Part shown: one piece after another, positions 12,094 to 23,899 of the stretch
Numbering within the stretch: position 1 is the stretch's first letter
How the letters are laid out: each line of letters opens with the position of its first letter
NCBI GenBank assembly: GCA_011037195.1
Contig: JAAEAF010002546.1
Span: 62,001 to 126,000 of the forward strand
DNA length: 64,000 nucleotides
Direction: 5' to 3'
Origin: Triatoma infestans
Lineage: Eukaryota > Arthropoda > Insecta > Hemiptera > Reduviidae
Notes under the pieces: generated by a model
Databases searched by the model: none
What the model was told of the DNA's origin: nothing
What the model saw: only the letters and a program-made list of their open reading frames with translations
Program-made: the position numbers and the translations under genes

Positions 12094-12159
12094 TGAAACA
12101 CGCCATCAATACGGGTGACGCAAAACCCCTGAAACAACCGCGACGAAGAAGGCATTTGC

Positions 12160-12790
12160 AAACATAATTATAATGCAACCGGAAGGCTTGCAGAAAAGTT
12201 GGGATCAAACTTGTTTCCAAATACAACAAATAATCTGGAGAATTCTGAGGCAGATTAAAACATTTTTTTATAAAAAAATTATAGAGGATTTCAATATTCT
12301 TGTACATTTTTGATCCCCAAATTTGTGCCCGATAGCAGGTAATAGTTCTAGAAACAGAATTAAAGATTTTCACTTTAGAGGAAAAAGGGATATTATTATT
12401 ATAAATTAGCTTATTCAAAGCGTTCAAAGCAAATTTAGAGTTTTCGCACTTTTCTCTAAAATGTTTTTCCAGAGACAGATTTGTCGTTATCGTGATACCC
12501 AAATATTTGTATGAATTCACAATACCTATTTCCTATTTATTAAAATACCATTTTTCCAACTTGGCTGGCCTACCACCATTTCTAAATATAAGCACTTTAG
12601 ATTTGTTTGAATTCAGCTCAAGGTTCCATTAATGCAATACTTTTCAAAATCATTGATCATCACTTGTAATGTAAGACGATCCGGGGCCAAAATGACCAAG
12701 TCGTCAGCGTAAGCCAGGACCTTAACCCTGTACATTTTCATAACGCCACTCAAATTATCTGCAACTTCATTCATGAAAAGTTAAGAGGGC
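12160..12790 (-). pseudogene. Non-LTR retrotransposon reverse transcriptase fragment
   Basis: A minus-strand RT fragment. The catalytic box is AYADDLVILAPD at about 12690-12725. It is followed by NSNKSKVLIFRNGG (about 12580-12620), NSYKYLGITIT (about 12488-12520) and an RT-thumb/post-RT segment with KVKIFNSVSRTITCYRAQIWG. A stop or frameshift near 12525-12540 and another near 12635 break the frame. The downstream end runs into the Gypsy fragment at about 12160. I do not assign a clade: YKYLG and the post-RT cysteine-free segment resemble elements from several non-LTR groups. Confidence 0.8.
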
Positions 12791-12869
12791 TTAACAAGCA
12801 ACGCTGCTTTACCCCCATAGTGGTCTCGAATTGGTCTATAAGGCCCAAACAGATGCTATACCTACAGCT

Positions 12870-13370
12870 GAGTCATCTTAGCAGGTGAGGGTAAAAAAGT
12901 AGTTCAAAATTGTGTATGGTGTGGGAAGAATCACAATTCGCAGAAGTGTTATAAGGCCAAGACTTAACTATGAAGGAGAAAAGAGATATTTTAAGAAGAA
13001 AAGGTGCTTGCTTTATATGTTTTAAAGCAGGTCATATGTCAGGCAATGTAAATTTATGATAAAATGTCTTGTATGTGACAGAGGTCATCATGTAATTGAT
13101 GCGTCCAAGCCTAGAGAAAAAATCATGTACAACAAAGCAGTCTGAAAATAAAAGGAAAGGAGAATCACAGGAAACATTCACAAATTTGATATCATATGAA
13201 AGAAAACAGATACTACTTCAGGCTCTCAGTGTGAAAGTACAAAGTGTCGACTCAATGAGATTAGCAAGAGTATTATTGGGTTCTGGATCTCAACGATCTT
13301 ATATAACAATCGTTTGGCCGCAGAACTTAATTTAAAGATCCTAGCTTAGGAAACACTTAGTCATGGGTTG
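12870..13370 (+). pseudogene. Second BEL/Pao element, gag knuckle and protease remnant
   Basis: Degenerate BEL gag/protease on the plus strand. CVWCGKNHNSQKC (about 12921-12960) is an intact first knuckle. ACFICFKAGHMSG (about 13008-13045) has lost its final residues by frameshift. The protease start reads LLGSGSQRSYI (about 13271-13305); the catalytic aspartate of the usual DSGSQRSYI motif is replaced by glycine. Stops and frameshifts are frequent, so this copy is older than the one at 4-9.9 kb. Confidence 0.78.
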
Positions 13371-13494
13371 CTCAGAGGAGGAGAAATAACGAACAAAGAA
13401 CATAATAATATGAAAACAAAAATAAGTTGGCTTCTCGACCAATTGATGGTAAATAAATAAATAAATTTTGTAATTGTTTTTTAATAATTGACAG

Positions 13495-14180
13495 TTCGAC
13501 GTTTCGACAAACTTTGTTTGTCTTCTGCAGGAACAATATAAAACAAAATTAAAGAAAAAACAAAATTATAACATGAAACACAAACAAAAAACCAAATACA
13601 TAGGTGAGACTACTGTAGTAATGCTAAGTCTGTAATGAGGGTGTATGTAGTATGTTGTAATGCAGAAGGCCAGGAGAAGGGGGCACCGTTATGTAAGTAC
13701 CGTTATGTGTGGAGAAAGTAATGTATGGAGAGGGGATAGAAAAATTGTTTTTTTATTGATTTTATTTATTTATTTATTTATTTTTATTTTTTCTTTTTTA
13801 TTTATTTATTTTTTTTTATATATATTTTTTATTTATTTATTTTTTTTCCCCTTCAGGATTTTTTAAGTGAACAGAGGATATAATTGTAGTGGGAAGAAAT
13901 TAGGTTATTTGTCTTTTTTATGATTAACAGGGTTAGGTTGGAGATGGATGTGTTTGGACTCAGTAAGGAGTCGCTTGGTGTAATTGGGCTGGGTAGCGAG
14001 GATAGAAGGATTAAGGAAATCAAAAGTGTGGTTCAAGAATAGAGCGTGCTTGGAAAGCGCTGTACTGTCTATTTTCTTAGAAGTAATGTCGTATTTGTGC
14101 TGTTTGAGTCTTTTATGTAAGTATTGTGAACTTTCTCCCACATAGGAAGCATTGCAATTGGGAGTAGAGCATTTCAAGTT
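13495..14180 (-). mobile_element. Penelope-like element fragment with GIY-YIG domain
   Basis: The minus-strand ORF 14177-13905 (90 codons) carries a GIY-YIG endonuclease remnant: CNASYVGESSQYLHKRLKQH, then ALSKHALFLNHTFDF and a terminal region with KRLLTESKHI. This is typical of the C-terminal domain of Penelope-like retroelements. A low-complexity TTTA-rich stretch (about 13745-13850) follows, then a hammerhead-like core at 13498-13530 on the same strand, which is where Penelope-like long terminal sequences carry such motifs. The piece splits the decayed BEL element: BEL RNase H resumes at about 14165. The reverse transcriptase part is missing. Confidence 0.78.
13498..13530 (-). ncRNA. Hammerhead-like core, decayed (Penelope-associated)
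   Basis: On the minus strand it reads CTGCAGA, one A, stem GACAAAC / loop AAA / GTTTGTC, then GAAACGTC. The seven-base stem is perfect and the GAAAC and GTC parts are kept. The first box is CTGCAGA where CTGANGA is required (A6 is lost). Outside, GTTC (before) and GAAC (after) could form a 4-bp stem I. Probably inactive. Confidence 0.5.
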
Positions 14181-16235
14181 ATATGCTTATGCAGCATGTG
14201 TTTTTCTTAGAGCTGATTATCATGGAAGGAGTACAATTCGTCTAATACAAGCAAGATCAAGAGTGGCTCCCATGAAAAAAGTATTGATTCCTAGATTGGA
14301 ATTGATGGCAGCGCTTATTGGTGCAAGGCTTTGTAACAAGGTAAAAGAGATTTTGAATTTAGGCGAATAAGAAACATTTTATTGGAGTGATTCGACCATG
14401 GCTCGCACCTGGATAAAGAACAGGGAAGATTGGAATATCTTTGTCAACAATCGATGCAGAGAAATTAGGGAGAGTGCTGATCCTGAAGAATGGCATTGCA
14501 TTCCAAGAGCATTAAATGCGGCAGACTTGCCTTCCAGAGGTTGTGCGCCAAGAGTTTATATGATAGCTAGCGCTTGGTGGGAGGGGCCATGAGGCTTTAT
14601 GAGGATGCAAGAAAATGGCCAAATTTGGAAATCCAAGCCTCAATTGAGGAAATAAACAAGGAAAGGAAGAAAGTCGTTACCTCTAACTTAAGTCACAATA
14701 AATTTAACTCTGTACAGCCTGGAATACTTTTCTAGATACTCCAAGATATTAGGAATAGTTGGATGGATACGTAGATTTATACATAACTATTTAAAAAACT
14801 ATAAACGAAAGGGAGATCTATCCTTTGAAGAAACAGATGGTGCAGAGAAAGCTTTATTCAGATGCCTACAACGCCAATATTTCAATGAAAGGGAGAAGAA
14901 TAAGTTTGGCAAAAAATTACAAACCTTTGAAGATCAAGAAGGTTTGATTCGAGTCAGAACCAAGTTATTGCTTAGTGACTAAACAGAAGGTTTCAGAAGT
15001 CCTATTCTATTGCCATTTGATTATTGTATTATTGAGCGTTTAGTTAGCGAGAAACATCAGTATACGCGACATGCGGGAAAACAAACATTAATCGCATCTC
15101 TAAGAGATACCTATTGGATTATAGGGGTGAAGAAGCTGGTCAGAAGTGTTATATGGAAATGTACCATTTGTAGAAGAGATCAAGCGAAGGCAGTTGAACC
15201 TCCAGCAAGGAGGGATCGCGTTAAAAACGCGGCTGTATTTGAAGTTACAGGCATTGATCTGGCTGGTTCTCTGTACTTGAGATCGGGTGAAAAGGTATGG
15301 GTAGTACTTTTTCCCTGTGCAATTTATCGAGCTATACATCTCAAATTAGTGAAGTCTCTTTCAACAGAATGTTTTATGATGGCTCTAAGAGTACTCAGAG
15401 GAAGAGTAAGCACTATATATACAGGTAACGGCACAAATTTTGTAGGGACATGTAATGCTTTAAAAGATCTACATTGGGAACATATTGTTGCTAAGACTGC
15501 AATACAAAGGATTGCTTGGAAGTTTAACCCTCCTGCTGCTTCTTGATGGGGAGGTCTGTGGGAGAGGTTAGTTCGCTCAGTGAAGGATCTTTTAAGAAGG
15601 ATTTTGGGAATGAAAGTAGTTAGTTATGAGGAACTAGAAACCATAATGTGTGATTGTGAGGCAACAATTAATGCGAGACCACTGACATACATAGAAGATT
15701 CCTCTGACTCCTTCATTATTTCTGCAAAGAATTCATGGTAATACCAACAAGGATAAGGATGGTGTGGACGCCAGAAGCCTAAATATAAGGGTGAGGAAGA
15801 AACTTAGAGAAGCACTAGATTTCGGAATGAATACTTAGCTCTGCTGGTCCAGTGCGATAAAGAGTGGCAAAATACCCTTAAGTTGGGAGATGTGGTATTG
15901 ATTGAGGCCGAGGGACAAAGGAGAGTCAGTTGGCCACTCGGACTAATTACAGACATTTATGTTGGTCGTAAGCTGGCCATGGGAGAGTAGCCTGAATTCA
16001 AAAGCTACTGGTGAAAAGACTCGACCATTTCAACGACTGTATTCATTAGAAGTTGGTATTGATGAAGTGCCAGAGAGGAGACAAACGTAGATTCATCTAC
16101 TGATTCTGAGGAATTGGCGAAGAGAGTAAATGGCGTGGAACGAACGCTACTACAACAAGAACTGGTCATGTAGTCAAACCACCAAATCGACTAGATATGT
16201 GAGGGTGTTGCAATTTAGAAAATTACAAGGTGGGA
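14165..16235 (+). pseudogene. Second BEL/Pao element: RNase H and integrase remnants
   Basis: The second BEL copy resumes on the plus strand after the Penelope insertion. It shows RNase H text (AYAACVFLR, IPRLELMAALIG, WHCIPRALNAADLPSRG at about 14490-14540) and the integrase zinc region (TYWII-like YWIIGVKKLV...KCTICRRD, about 15110-15180). The integrase core follows: FEVTGIDLAGSL, YTGNGTNFVG, then the glutamate region near 15545-15580. A C-terminal region ends near 16090. YTGN replaces the usual YSDN, so a catalytic aspartate is gone. Stops occur at about 14370, 14590 and 15546. The entire RT domain between 13370 and 14165 is missing. Confidence 0.8.
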
Positions 16236-16386
16236 GTGTGTTGATGATCGATAAAATGTGTATGATGGCAGAAGCACTCCCGTCCGTTGCCGACTCTGTG
16301 GTTGTCGCTGTACAAGGAGTCTCGCTGATTTTGGGGTCTAATCTTGGATTGGATTTCACGCGTTTAAACATACAGCAATAAAACAT
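16236..16386 (+). repeat. Probable start of the 3' LTR of the second BEL element
   Basis: It starts TGTGTTGATGATCG directly after the purine-rich AAGGTGGGAG, the expected polypurine-tract junction, and contains AATAAA (about 16378-16383). The 3' end of the LTR was not recognised. Confidence 0.45.
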
Positions 16387-16399
16387 ATGATTTTTTTTT

Positions 16400-17027
16400 T
16401 TGTGTTAATGGTTATTATTGAGGCAATACATTGTAAAAGATTGTCTGTTTTAATAACTGTGTTTTTGTTCTTACATATATATATATTCTGATTCCATTGC
16501 TCCTTTTGCCCTGTAAATATAGAATATATATAACAAGCTGCAAATAATAATTTAATGGTTCAAAATAAAACCCGTCAAACTATAATAACCTAAATTGAAT
16601 AACTAAATATTGAACAACTCAAAATAATATTGAACTTGTATTTCAATTCACCTCTGTTCTGTTACATAAATAAACACCACTAATCAACTCTGTGAAATGC
16701 AACGATACACAACACACTTTTTATAATTCAAAAACATACGTTAATATCCTAACATCACCATAACAACACCCGCAGCCCTTATTATTTTTCCAGCAGCTAG
16801 TGTTGCTCCCAGCTGCTTGACTGAACGATTAGTCTCCCACACACACACACGTATATATATGTATATATGTTACAATACTTATAATATTGGTGGTAAAAAG
16901 GAAAATAGTAATAATAAAATAAATTATATTAATATCAATCAAATATACATTTTTTTAAGGTCAGTATTTACAAAGACATTATAAATTGCCAGAACAGTTT
17001 TCTTTAACTCGTTGCTTAACATAAATA
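16400..17027. other. AT-rich sequence with CA/TA microsatellite
   Basis: No gene seen. A CACACACAC run followed by GTATATATAT lies at about 16841-16868. Part of this stretch may be the rest of the BEL LTR. Confidence 0.35.
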
Positions 17028-17041
17028 ATAACAAAATATCA

Positions 17042-17250
17042 GATATACTTTCCGTGATAGCCTGCTTCTTTTTGTGCTCATCAACCGGTTTTGGGCGTCC
17101 GCCCATCATCAGGATGTTTTTGTCAAAACACTGTGATCACATAGACTTGCACAGAGCAAATTTAGTTGATATACCTGTCGATGACCACAAAAAGGTAGGC
17201 TATCACCGAAAATATCGCTGATGCTTTCCAGCTCTACGGAATCAACCGCA
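17042..17250 (-). mobile_element. Fold-back element family A, copy 1 (right arm deleted)
   Basis: Inverted-repeat element flanked by a perfect 14-bp duplication, ATAACAAAATATCA (17028-17041 and 17251-17264). The left arm has the sequence up to TTAGTTGATA; the right arm keeps CGATGACCACAAAAAGGTAGGCTATCACCG...GCTTTCCAGCTCTACGGAATCAACCGC, but the segment with the second core is deleted. The remaining core (17083-17112, minus strand) has CTGATGA but AAAAC instead of GAAAC, so it is decayed. Confidence 0.75.
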
Positions 17251-17539
17251 ATAACAAAATATCAATATTTTTATTTGCACTAAATTACATCATGGCAAAA
17301 CAATAACAAAATATGACTAGAGTGAAAAACGTTAACACGTAAACATTAACTTAAAAAATCGGTTAACACGAAATAATACTGCAGTCCCGACAAAATACTA
17401 TGTAATTTCATAAATTTTTTCTTTTAACAAGAAACAAAAATCGCTTAACATGAAAAGTTTTCGCTTCTCGGACGAACGAAATATATTTGTTTTCTGCAGT
17501 CACATGGTCACCCAATGGCTTATTTTCGAATTCGGGCCC

Positions 17540-19690
17540 TTATCCCTTATCTAGTCTACGATTACCGTAAATGTGATTTCAAGTCCGTATATTTTATAAA
17601 CATAAGACTGGTCATTATTGTGCTATACTGATCTAAATGACAGTTTTGAAAGTTTTTATAGATTAATTTTAACTTTGATCTCAAGACATACACCTACGAG
17701 TATGAAGAAAATTAATTGTAAAAAATATCATAAGTGGTTTACAAAATTTGAACTAAGACAGCTGGTACGAGATAAACAGGTGGCGCATAGTCGTTCCGAT
17801 TATGTCTCATTTTCAATGTTGCGTTCAATTGCAAAACTATGTCTAAATTATGTTATTTAGCTTACATACACAATGTTGAAACTTCCTTACTGTCATCAAA
17901 CAATGTGAGAGTGTTTTTGGAACTATTTCAATAGAGTTAAATCATCGAAAGATATTCCAGGCACCTTCACTTTAATAATATATCAACTCAGGAACCTCAA
18001 GCTGCGGCCAATCTTTTTGCTAGCTATTTCTCAAGTGAACATACCCCATCTCCCTCTTTTAATACAACTATACATTATTTTGGTCCAACCAACAATATCA
18101 CTCATCTTCTTTGATAATAAACACCAGTATAGTCTTTAAGTATTTGAAAAAATTAGATCCTCGAAAAGATGTTGGAGCTGATAATATTCCGTCAATAGTC
18201 TTGAAGAACTGCTGTCATGCTTTGACTCTTATATTAGCTTGATTATTTAATCAATCTCTGAGCTCCGGTACTTCCTCAGATGTCTTAAAACCAGTTACGT
18301 TATCCCACTTTTTGGAGATCGTAGAATGGTCTCCAATTATAAACCGATTTGTATTCAGTCATCTCTGGCAAAAGTTTTTGAATCGTTAGCTTTAGATTTT
18401 CTTAGTCCACTGTATGAAAATAGTCCCTGAACAGCATGGTTTCCATTCAGTGCGTTCCACCCCTATAAACTTTCTTCTTTTCTAGGATTACACCATTAAA
18501 TCCTTTACTTTTCAGCAACAAGTTGATGTAATTTATTTGGATTTTTCAAAGGCTTTTGACGGGTTGACCATGGTGTATTAATTAAAAAACTATACCAACT
18601 TGGCATTCAGGGTTCCTTGTTGGATTGGCTATCCAATTATTTATCCAAGAGATATCACATCATTAAACGTGAAAACACTTTCTCTCAATGTTACTTCGCT
18701 TCTTCTGGTGTTCCTCAGGGGTCACATCTAGGTCCTTCTCTTTTTAAACTCTTCATCAATGATATAAATTCATGTGTTCGATCTATGAAATTTTCCTTGC
18801 TGCCAATGATGTGAAAGTATTTCCTTCAGTTAAATCCTTAAATGATGATCTATTACTTCAGGACTCTTTAATCAAGTTGCAACTTTGATGTTTGGTAACA
18901 ACATAAATTTAAACGTAAACAAATGTGAGGTAATGACTTTTCATAGAAATTGAAATCCTTTAAACTACGATTATAAACTATTTTCCATTCCTTTAAGTAG
19001 AGTTGAACAAGTTAAAGATATTGGCATAATTTTCGACAGTAACTTATTTTTTGGCTCTCATATCGCTTCGATTATAAACAAAGTCAATAAGTCTCTCGGT
19101 TTTATAAATAGAACAACACTTCAAAAATTGCTGTTCTTCAGCCACTGAGCTGTTATTTAAATTAATGGTCTAGCCTTTGCTCGAATATGGTTCTTTAGTA
19201 TGATACTCCTTACCAATCAAACCTAGCCGACAAACTTGATGCTGTTCAAAGAAGGTTTCTCCGTTTTATTTGGTATAGGAAAAGTGGTATTTATCAAGTG
19301 GCACTTATGATATTAATATGGAAAGTACTGGCTCTACAACCTCTTGACAGTAGGAGATTCAACAGTGATTACATATTTGTTTTTAAACCCCTAAATAATA
19401 TTATTAATTGCCCTGACTTACTCAGTAAACTTAACATTCATGTACCTTTGAAGAGGACTCGTCAGGGATTAATGTTTTCAAAACCTACAACACAACAAAC
19501 TATGCAAATTTTCGTGATTCACGAATCATGAACAATTGCAACAAATTACCTTCTGACTGTGATTTTTTTTGTTTTAAAATAAATAATTTTAAAAAGAAAT
19601 TGCTATTGTTAGTACATCTATTTTTTTTATTTTATTTAATTATTTTTTTCTTTTCTCTTAACCTTGAATTTATTTTGGATACGCAGCAAT
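17540..19690 (+). pseudogene. Jockey-type non-LTR retrotransposon, decayed
   Basis: Plus-strand remnants in order. The pre-RT segment YDYRKCDFKSV (about 17560-17595) and KKYHKWFTKFELRQLVRDKQVAH (17728-17790) sit between endonuclease and RT. RT text follows: VDVIYLDFSKAFD (about 18525-18563), SGVPQGSHLGPSLFKLFINDI (18701-18765), and KYLG-like RVEQVKDIGIIFDS (about 18998-19040). A post-RT part holds RRFLRFIW (about 19250-19275). The catalytic FADD box at about 18790-18800 is lost. Frameshifts and stops occur throughout. It ends near a T-rich tail at about 19640. The family call rests on several separate motifs in the right order. Confidence 0.85.
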
Positions 19691-19739
19691 TTATGTTGTG
19701 TTACTAGCAAAACTCCAAGATGGCGCTCAAAAGTTAACC

Positions 19740-20462
19740 AAAACTACATATAATAATATTTTGTTTGCGACACTCGATGTTGACCGTCTATTCAACAATG
19801 GAAATAGAGTTAAATCAGTGCTTTACCTTTCTGACATTGATCGTTAATTCGCTGGGTAAAAGTCAACCGCTTATCTAAGGTGAAACCTAAATAAGTACCG
19901 TGGTGCTCCATTTTATTATTTTTCCACTAACCGTTATATTAGAGCCACTACTGGCCTCCTTTTGTAAACAAGATTGCTTTAGTTTTGATTAAATCAATTT
20001 TGATTTTCCAACGGTGAAAATATTTCAATATCCTGTGCATTGACTGATTTAACCTATTAACTATACAGCGAATTCTGCACGAGGATGTATACAATGCAGC
20101 ATCGTCAGCAAAAAGAGACAACAAAATATCCTTATCATTTATGTATAGTATAAAAAGCAGCGACAGAGCCTCTAGAATCCAACAGTAATTTTTCTATATC
20201 TGATTTGGTATCATTAATTAATACTAGAAAATTATGTTTCGTTAGATATGAATGAATTATTTTTACAATGTATACGGGAAAATGGTAAATTATCAGTTTG
20301 TACAGGATCCCCCTATGCCGTAATGTGTCAGACGCTTTTCGTTGTCAAGCAATAACATACCCGTATGTTTTTTTTTTTCATTAAACCTTTCCGTTAAATG
20401 GTCAGTTAGCCAAGTCAATTGCATAGTTGTTGAATGTCGCTTTCTAAATCTAAACTGCTCAC
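19740..20462 (-). pseudogene. Jockey-type non-LTR reverse transcriptase, decayed
   Basis: A minus-strand RT fragment. EQFRFRKRHSTTMQLTWLTD (about 20402-20462) is the RT fingers motif, and LFADDAALYTSS (20080-20117) is the catalytic box. HRWKIKIDLIKTKAIL (about 19970-20020) and HHGTYLGFTLDKRLTF (about 19860-19910) follow. The GSV-type box near 20160-20190 is frame-broken. It is oriented against the neighbouring Jockey copy, so the two insertions are independent. Confidence 0.83.
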
Positions 20463-20539
20463 TTATTTATTATGTTATTGTTATCTGTGCTGCCTTTAGA
20501 TTTTTTTCTTCCTAGAAGCCTCAACAGCTCAATGTCCGG

Positions 20540-22340
20540 TGATGTACAGTGTTATCTGTAAGAGAGATCCGTAAAAGTCCTTTGATTGTTTCACACCACA
20601 TTTTTTCAGTTTTTGTGAATTTTTCAAGGCTTCATTTTTTGCTTTAAATACGACTAATTGCCAAACACAAATAGTATTGTTATGAAGAAATTTGGATCGG
20701 TCAAGAAAGAAAAATTCAATTAGGCCAACGTTTCGACAGAGTTTCCTGTCTTTATCAAGGCTAAAAACAATACAATGAGGAACCAAAAGGCATTAATAAT
20801 ATAGCAAAATGCAGAATAATTATAACCAAAAAAAAAAAAAATAATAATTTAAATAAAAATAATATTGAATTTAATCTCGAAGATGTAAGAAAGAATTTTT
20901 AAACATACACATTTGTTACATCGCAGAAACATAAAAAAAGAAAATTAAAAGCTACTAGTTACTTGTCCTGTCCTAAATCATCTACAGAAATGAAAGTTGG
21001 GTTGAATAGGCAAAGAAGTGAAAGGCGTTTGAGGAAATATTTACGGATGAGGTAGGTGAAAGGAAATTCTAGAAGGATATGTTTTGAAAGAAAACCGTTA
21101 TAGAGCACGGACAAATTATTGGTATCATTATGAAAATTTACCAATATACAAGATAATAACACAAGATAATTAAATACAAGATAATTTATTTCTTTTGATG
21201 TATCATTTCTAATATATTTCTTTTTTCCTCTTAGTTTCTTTTGCTAGTATCTTTGCTTTAGAAAAATCAAATTTATGATTTTTCCCCTAAAATATTTCGT
21301 CATTGCAGTAATGTTGTTTTTGTCATTTTTATTTCTACAATCATATTCATGTTCGTAAATTCTGTTTTGAAGTATTGTGTACTTTGACAAACATAAACAG
21401 CTGGACATTGTGTGCAGTCTATCTGGTAAACGAGGTCTGATTATAATTTGTTGGTAGCAGGGTCTTTAAGTTTGTTGTATAACTTGTTAATAGTGTTAGT
21501 GCATTGTGGACTAAAATGATATTAGAGCGTCTGAAAATTTTAGAAATTTTCTCTGACAGTTTGTTTAATATATGTAAAGGAATTGTATTTAGGAGGTTGG
21601 TCAACAGAAATATGAGGAGAATGAATTAGGTTGTTAATTAGGTTGTGTCATGTCGTGTGTTGATGAGTGTAGATAACAGTATTTCATTAAGCGTTTTATT
21701 AATTAGGTGTTGAGGATAGCCATTGTTAGAGAAAATTGTAGAAAGTATTTTTTTATTGATCTGATGCATTTGGGATGACTAAAGGAAAAGACGCGTCTGG
21801 AAAAAGCTTTAATAAAATTGATTTTTGGAATATGGTGTTGGGATTTGAAATGAAGGTAACGGTCGAAGCGTACGTTCTTTGAGTGCCAGTTAGTTATAAG
21901 AGTATTGTTAACATCGTGTATAATGGTTAAAAATATTGTTGTCTTCTGTTTCGTAAGTGAAATGTATACGAGAATCGAAAGAAGAATTGAGTATACTTGC
22001 TCAGATGGTAATCATCTACATATTTGTAAAAGAAGAGCAATTTAAAAGGAAGTTGGAAATAGCTTTTTCTATTAAGTCATTCATGATAATATCAGAAGAA
22101 TTGGTACTAAGCTACTATCCATTGCTGCGTCGAAAATTTGGTCTATTAAATTGGTTGTTATATGTAAAATATCCTGAGGTGCTACAGTGGGAGATGAAGG
22201 GGTTTTATTATCTAAAAAATGGAAATTATTTTTTATTAGAGCTATTTTATCATTTATGGAAACATTTTTAAATAAGGAGATATCAAGGGATATGAGAATG
22301 TAGTTATAGGGAAGTTTTGAAGTACTATACAAATAGTATT
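20540..22340 (-). mobile_element. Penelope-like retroelement, decayed, with terminal family-C sequence
   Basis: Minus-strand order from the right. An RT segment reads LISLDISLFKNVSINDKIALI (about 22235-22295), and the RT catalytic box YKYVDDYH lies at about 22004-22030. Post-RT text follows, including NTIFQKSILLKLF-like residues. GIY-YIG remnants start near 21415 (DCTQCPAVYVCQSTQYF, about 21366-21418), with a frameshift inside. The final region (21180-20640) matches the arms of the family C fold-back at 44.9-46.1 kb and contains the core at 20724-20760. A reverse transcriptase joined to a GIY-YIG endonuclease defines Penelope-like elements. Many stops; inactive. Confidence 0.8.
20724..20760 (-). 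ncRNA. Hammerhead-like core, family C, decayed
   Basis: Minus strand: CCTTGATAAA, stem GACAG / loop / CTGTC, GAAACG. The 5-bp stem and the GAAAC box are kept, but the first box is TTGATAA rather than CTGANGA (G8 replaced). It lies at the 3' end of the Penelope-like element. Probably inactive. Confidence 0.45.
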
Positions 22341-22789
22341 AATCAATTATAGCAAAATGACTCTTGGTTATTAGAATTTATTATTAATTTTTATACTGAT
22401 TCATTATAATTGTGAGACAATATAACTACCAAAATTACATTTAATAAGGTTTAATCTCTCTTCCAATGCAACCAGCAAATTAAGTTAATAAAAGACAGTT
22501 TGATTTTATTCTCATTACAAGAAGATGAAATATTCAGGGCCTTCAATTCAATACTCTGAAACTATTATTTTTCTCTTTTATAGTAAGAACATTCTTGAAC
22601 AAAATGTTCAATGTTATCTTTTATATTCTTAAAGTTCTAAAAATATTGCCATAGTAAGTATTGCAGTACTTGATACTGCTGATTCTAATTTGAGTGATTT
22701 GTTTGATTGCAATTGATATTTATAAAGCTCCTATTCTGTTTTAGAGCAGGTATATAATTTTGCTTATCTGTTTTTTTTTTTTTAATCCA

Positions 22790-23150
22790 ATGCTACTCTT
22801 GGCCAATCAGCTATTTGTCGGCGCGCTTCCCAATAAAGGGTAGATTGCATTGCTCGCTTGATGCCCTAGTAGCTGCGAGTGCATTACAATGTAATAAAGA
22901 CTTTGTCAGCACTCTACCTCATGGCATAGAGGGCACACGCCAAGGCTGGAGACAACAATCTAGCACAGGTGCACAGGTTTTCGCAGATTACTGGGGGGAT
23001 GAGAAAGCTTTGCCCATTTCTTTTCTTCAGTTGCAGCCTATAGCCCTTCTGCAGTTGCAGCCCTTCAGCTGACCGTGCCGTGAATCAGGCGGTTCGCAGA
23101 ACTCAATGCATATGTACCACTGAATGCGGCAGTGATACTTCTTCTTCTTT
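22790..23150. other. Unassigned GC-richer patch
   Basis: About 350 bp clearly richer in G and C than the flanks, with an 85-codon open frame on the plus strand (22815-23072) that matches nothing I recognise. Repeated CTTCAGTTGCAGCC and CTGCAGTTGCAGCC pieces lie at 23026-23068. It could be an old SINE, an exon or a regulatory patch. Confidence 0.3.
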
Positions 23151-23355
23151 GGCAAGTGAGTCTCTTTTTAAACGATTTGTCCTCTATCTGTTAAGTTAAA
23201 TCTGTTTAATTGCGTATGTCGCTATGTTTGTCAGTGAGGGAGTTTCAGCATATTGTGTTAATAGAAAAAACTTTAGGAACAAATGGATTAACACAAAAAG
23301 ATTTGCGTTGGTTCTTTAAAATAAGATGGGAGCTTTTGCAGTTAAATGCTAGTCC

Positions 23356-23547
23356 TTGTTACAAAGAAAGATAGAAATGTGTGCTTTTGTAAATCCCGAG
23401 TCAACGAGGACAGGTTTCATTTTCAGGCAGTATATGGACAGGTATTTTCTGAGTCATCCTTTTCTTTCAAGACCCTTTCTTTTGGACGTGCTAAACAGAA
23501 ACGACAATTTAAATATTGAAAATTTTGTTAAATGTGCTTGGTACTAG
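23356..23547 (+). CDS. Small open frame, function unknown
   Basis: A 63-codon frame without recognised domain. Its residues (...RQYMDRYFLSHPFLSRPFLLDVLNR...) are not obviously repeat-derived and no other copy was noticed in the window. It ends at a stop before AT-rich sequence with AATAAA (23573-23578). It might be a terminal exon or chance. Confidence 0.15.
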   Translation: MLQRKIEMCAFVNPESTRTGFIFRQYMDRYFLSHPFLSRPFLLDVLNRNDNLNIENFVKCAWY

Positions 23548-23899
23548 AGAAAATACTAAATAATTTTCAATTCAATAAAGTTTCTCTCTAACGATAGTAA
23601 TTTTCTTTTATTTGTATTATAATTTCTTTTATGTTTTACTTCTGTAATGTATTTTCCTACTTTGTTTAATTACTCTTTTTTTGTAATACTTTGTTTATTG
23701 TTTATTGTTGTCCTTTGGCAGACGGTTTAACCCTTGCCATACATTACTTGGTAAAATATTTTCTTCTTTGTAATTTTACAAAGAAAATACGATAACATAT
23801 AATTACTAATATTTTATCTAGTGATTTAGGGTTCCGGCTTTTGAGAAGTATACTCATTCATCCACTTCCTGTTGTTCCATAACTGCCTAAGAAGTCTTT

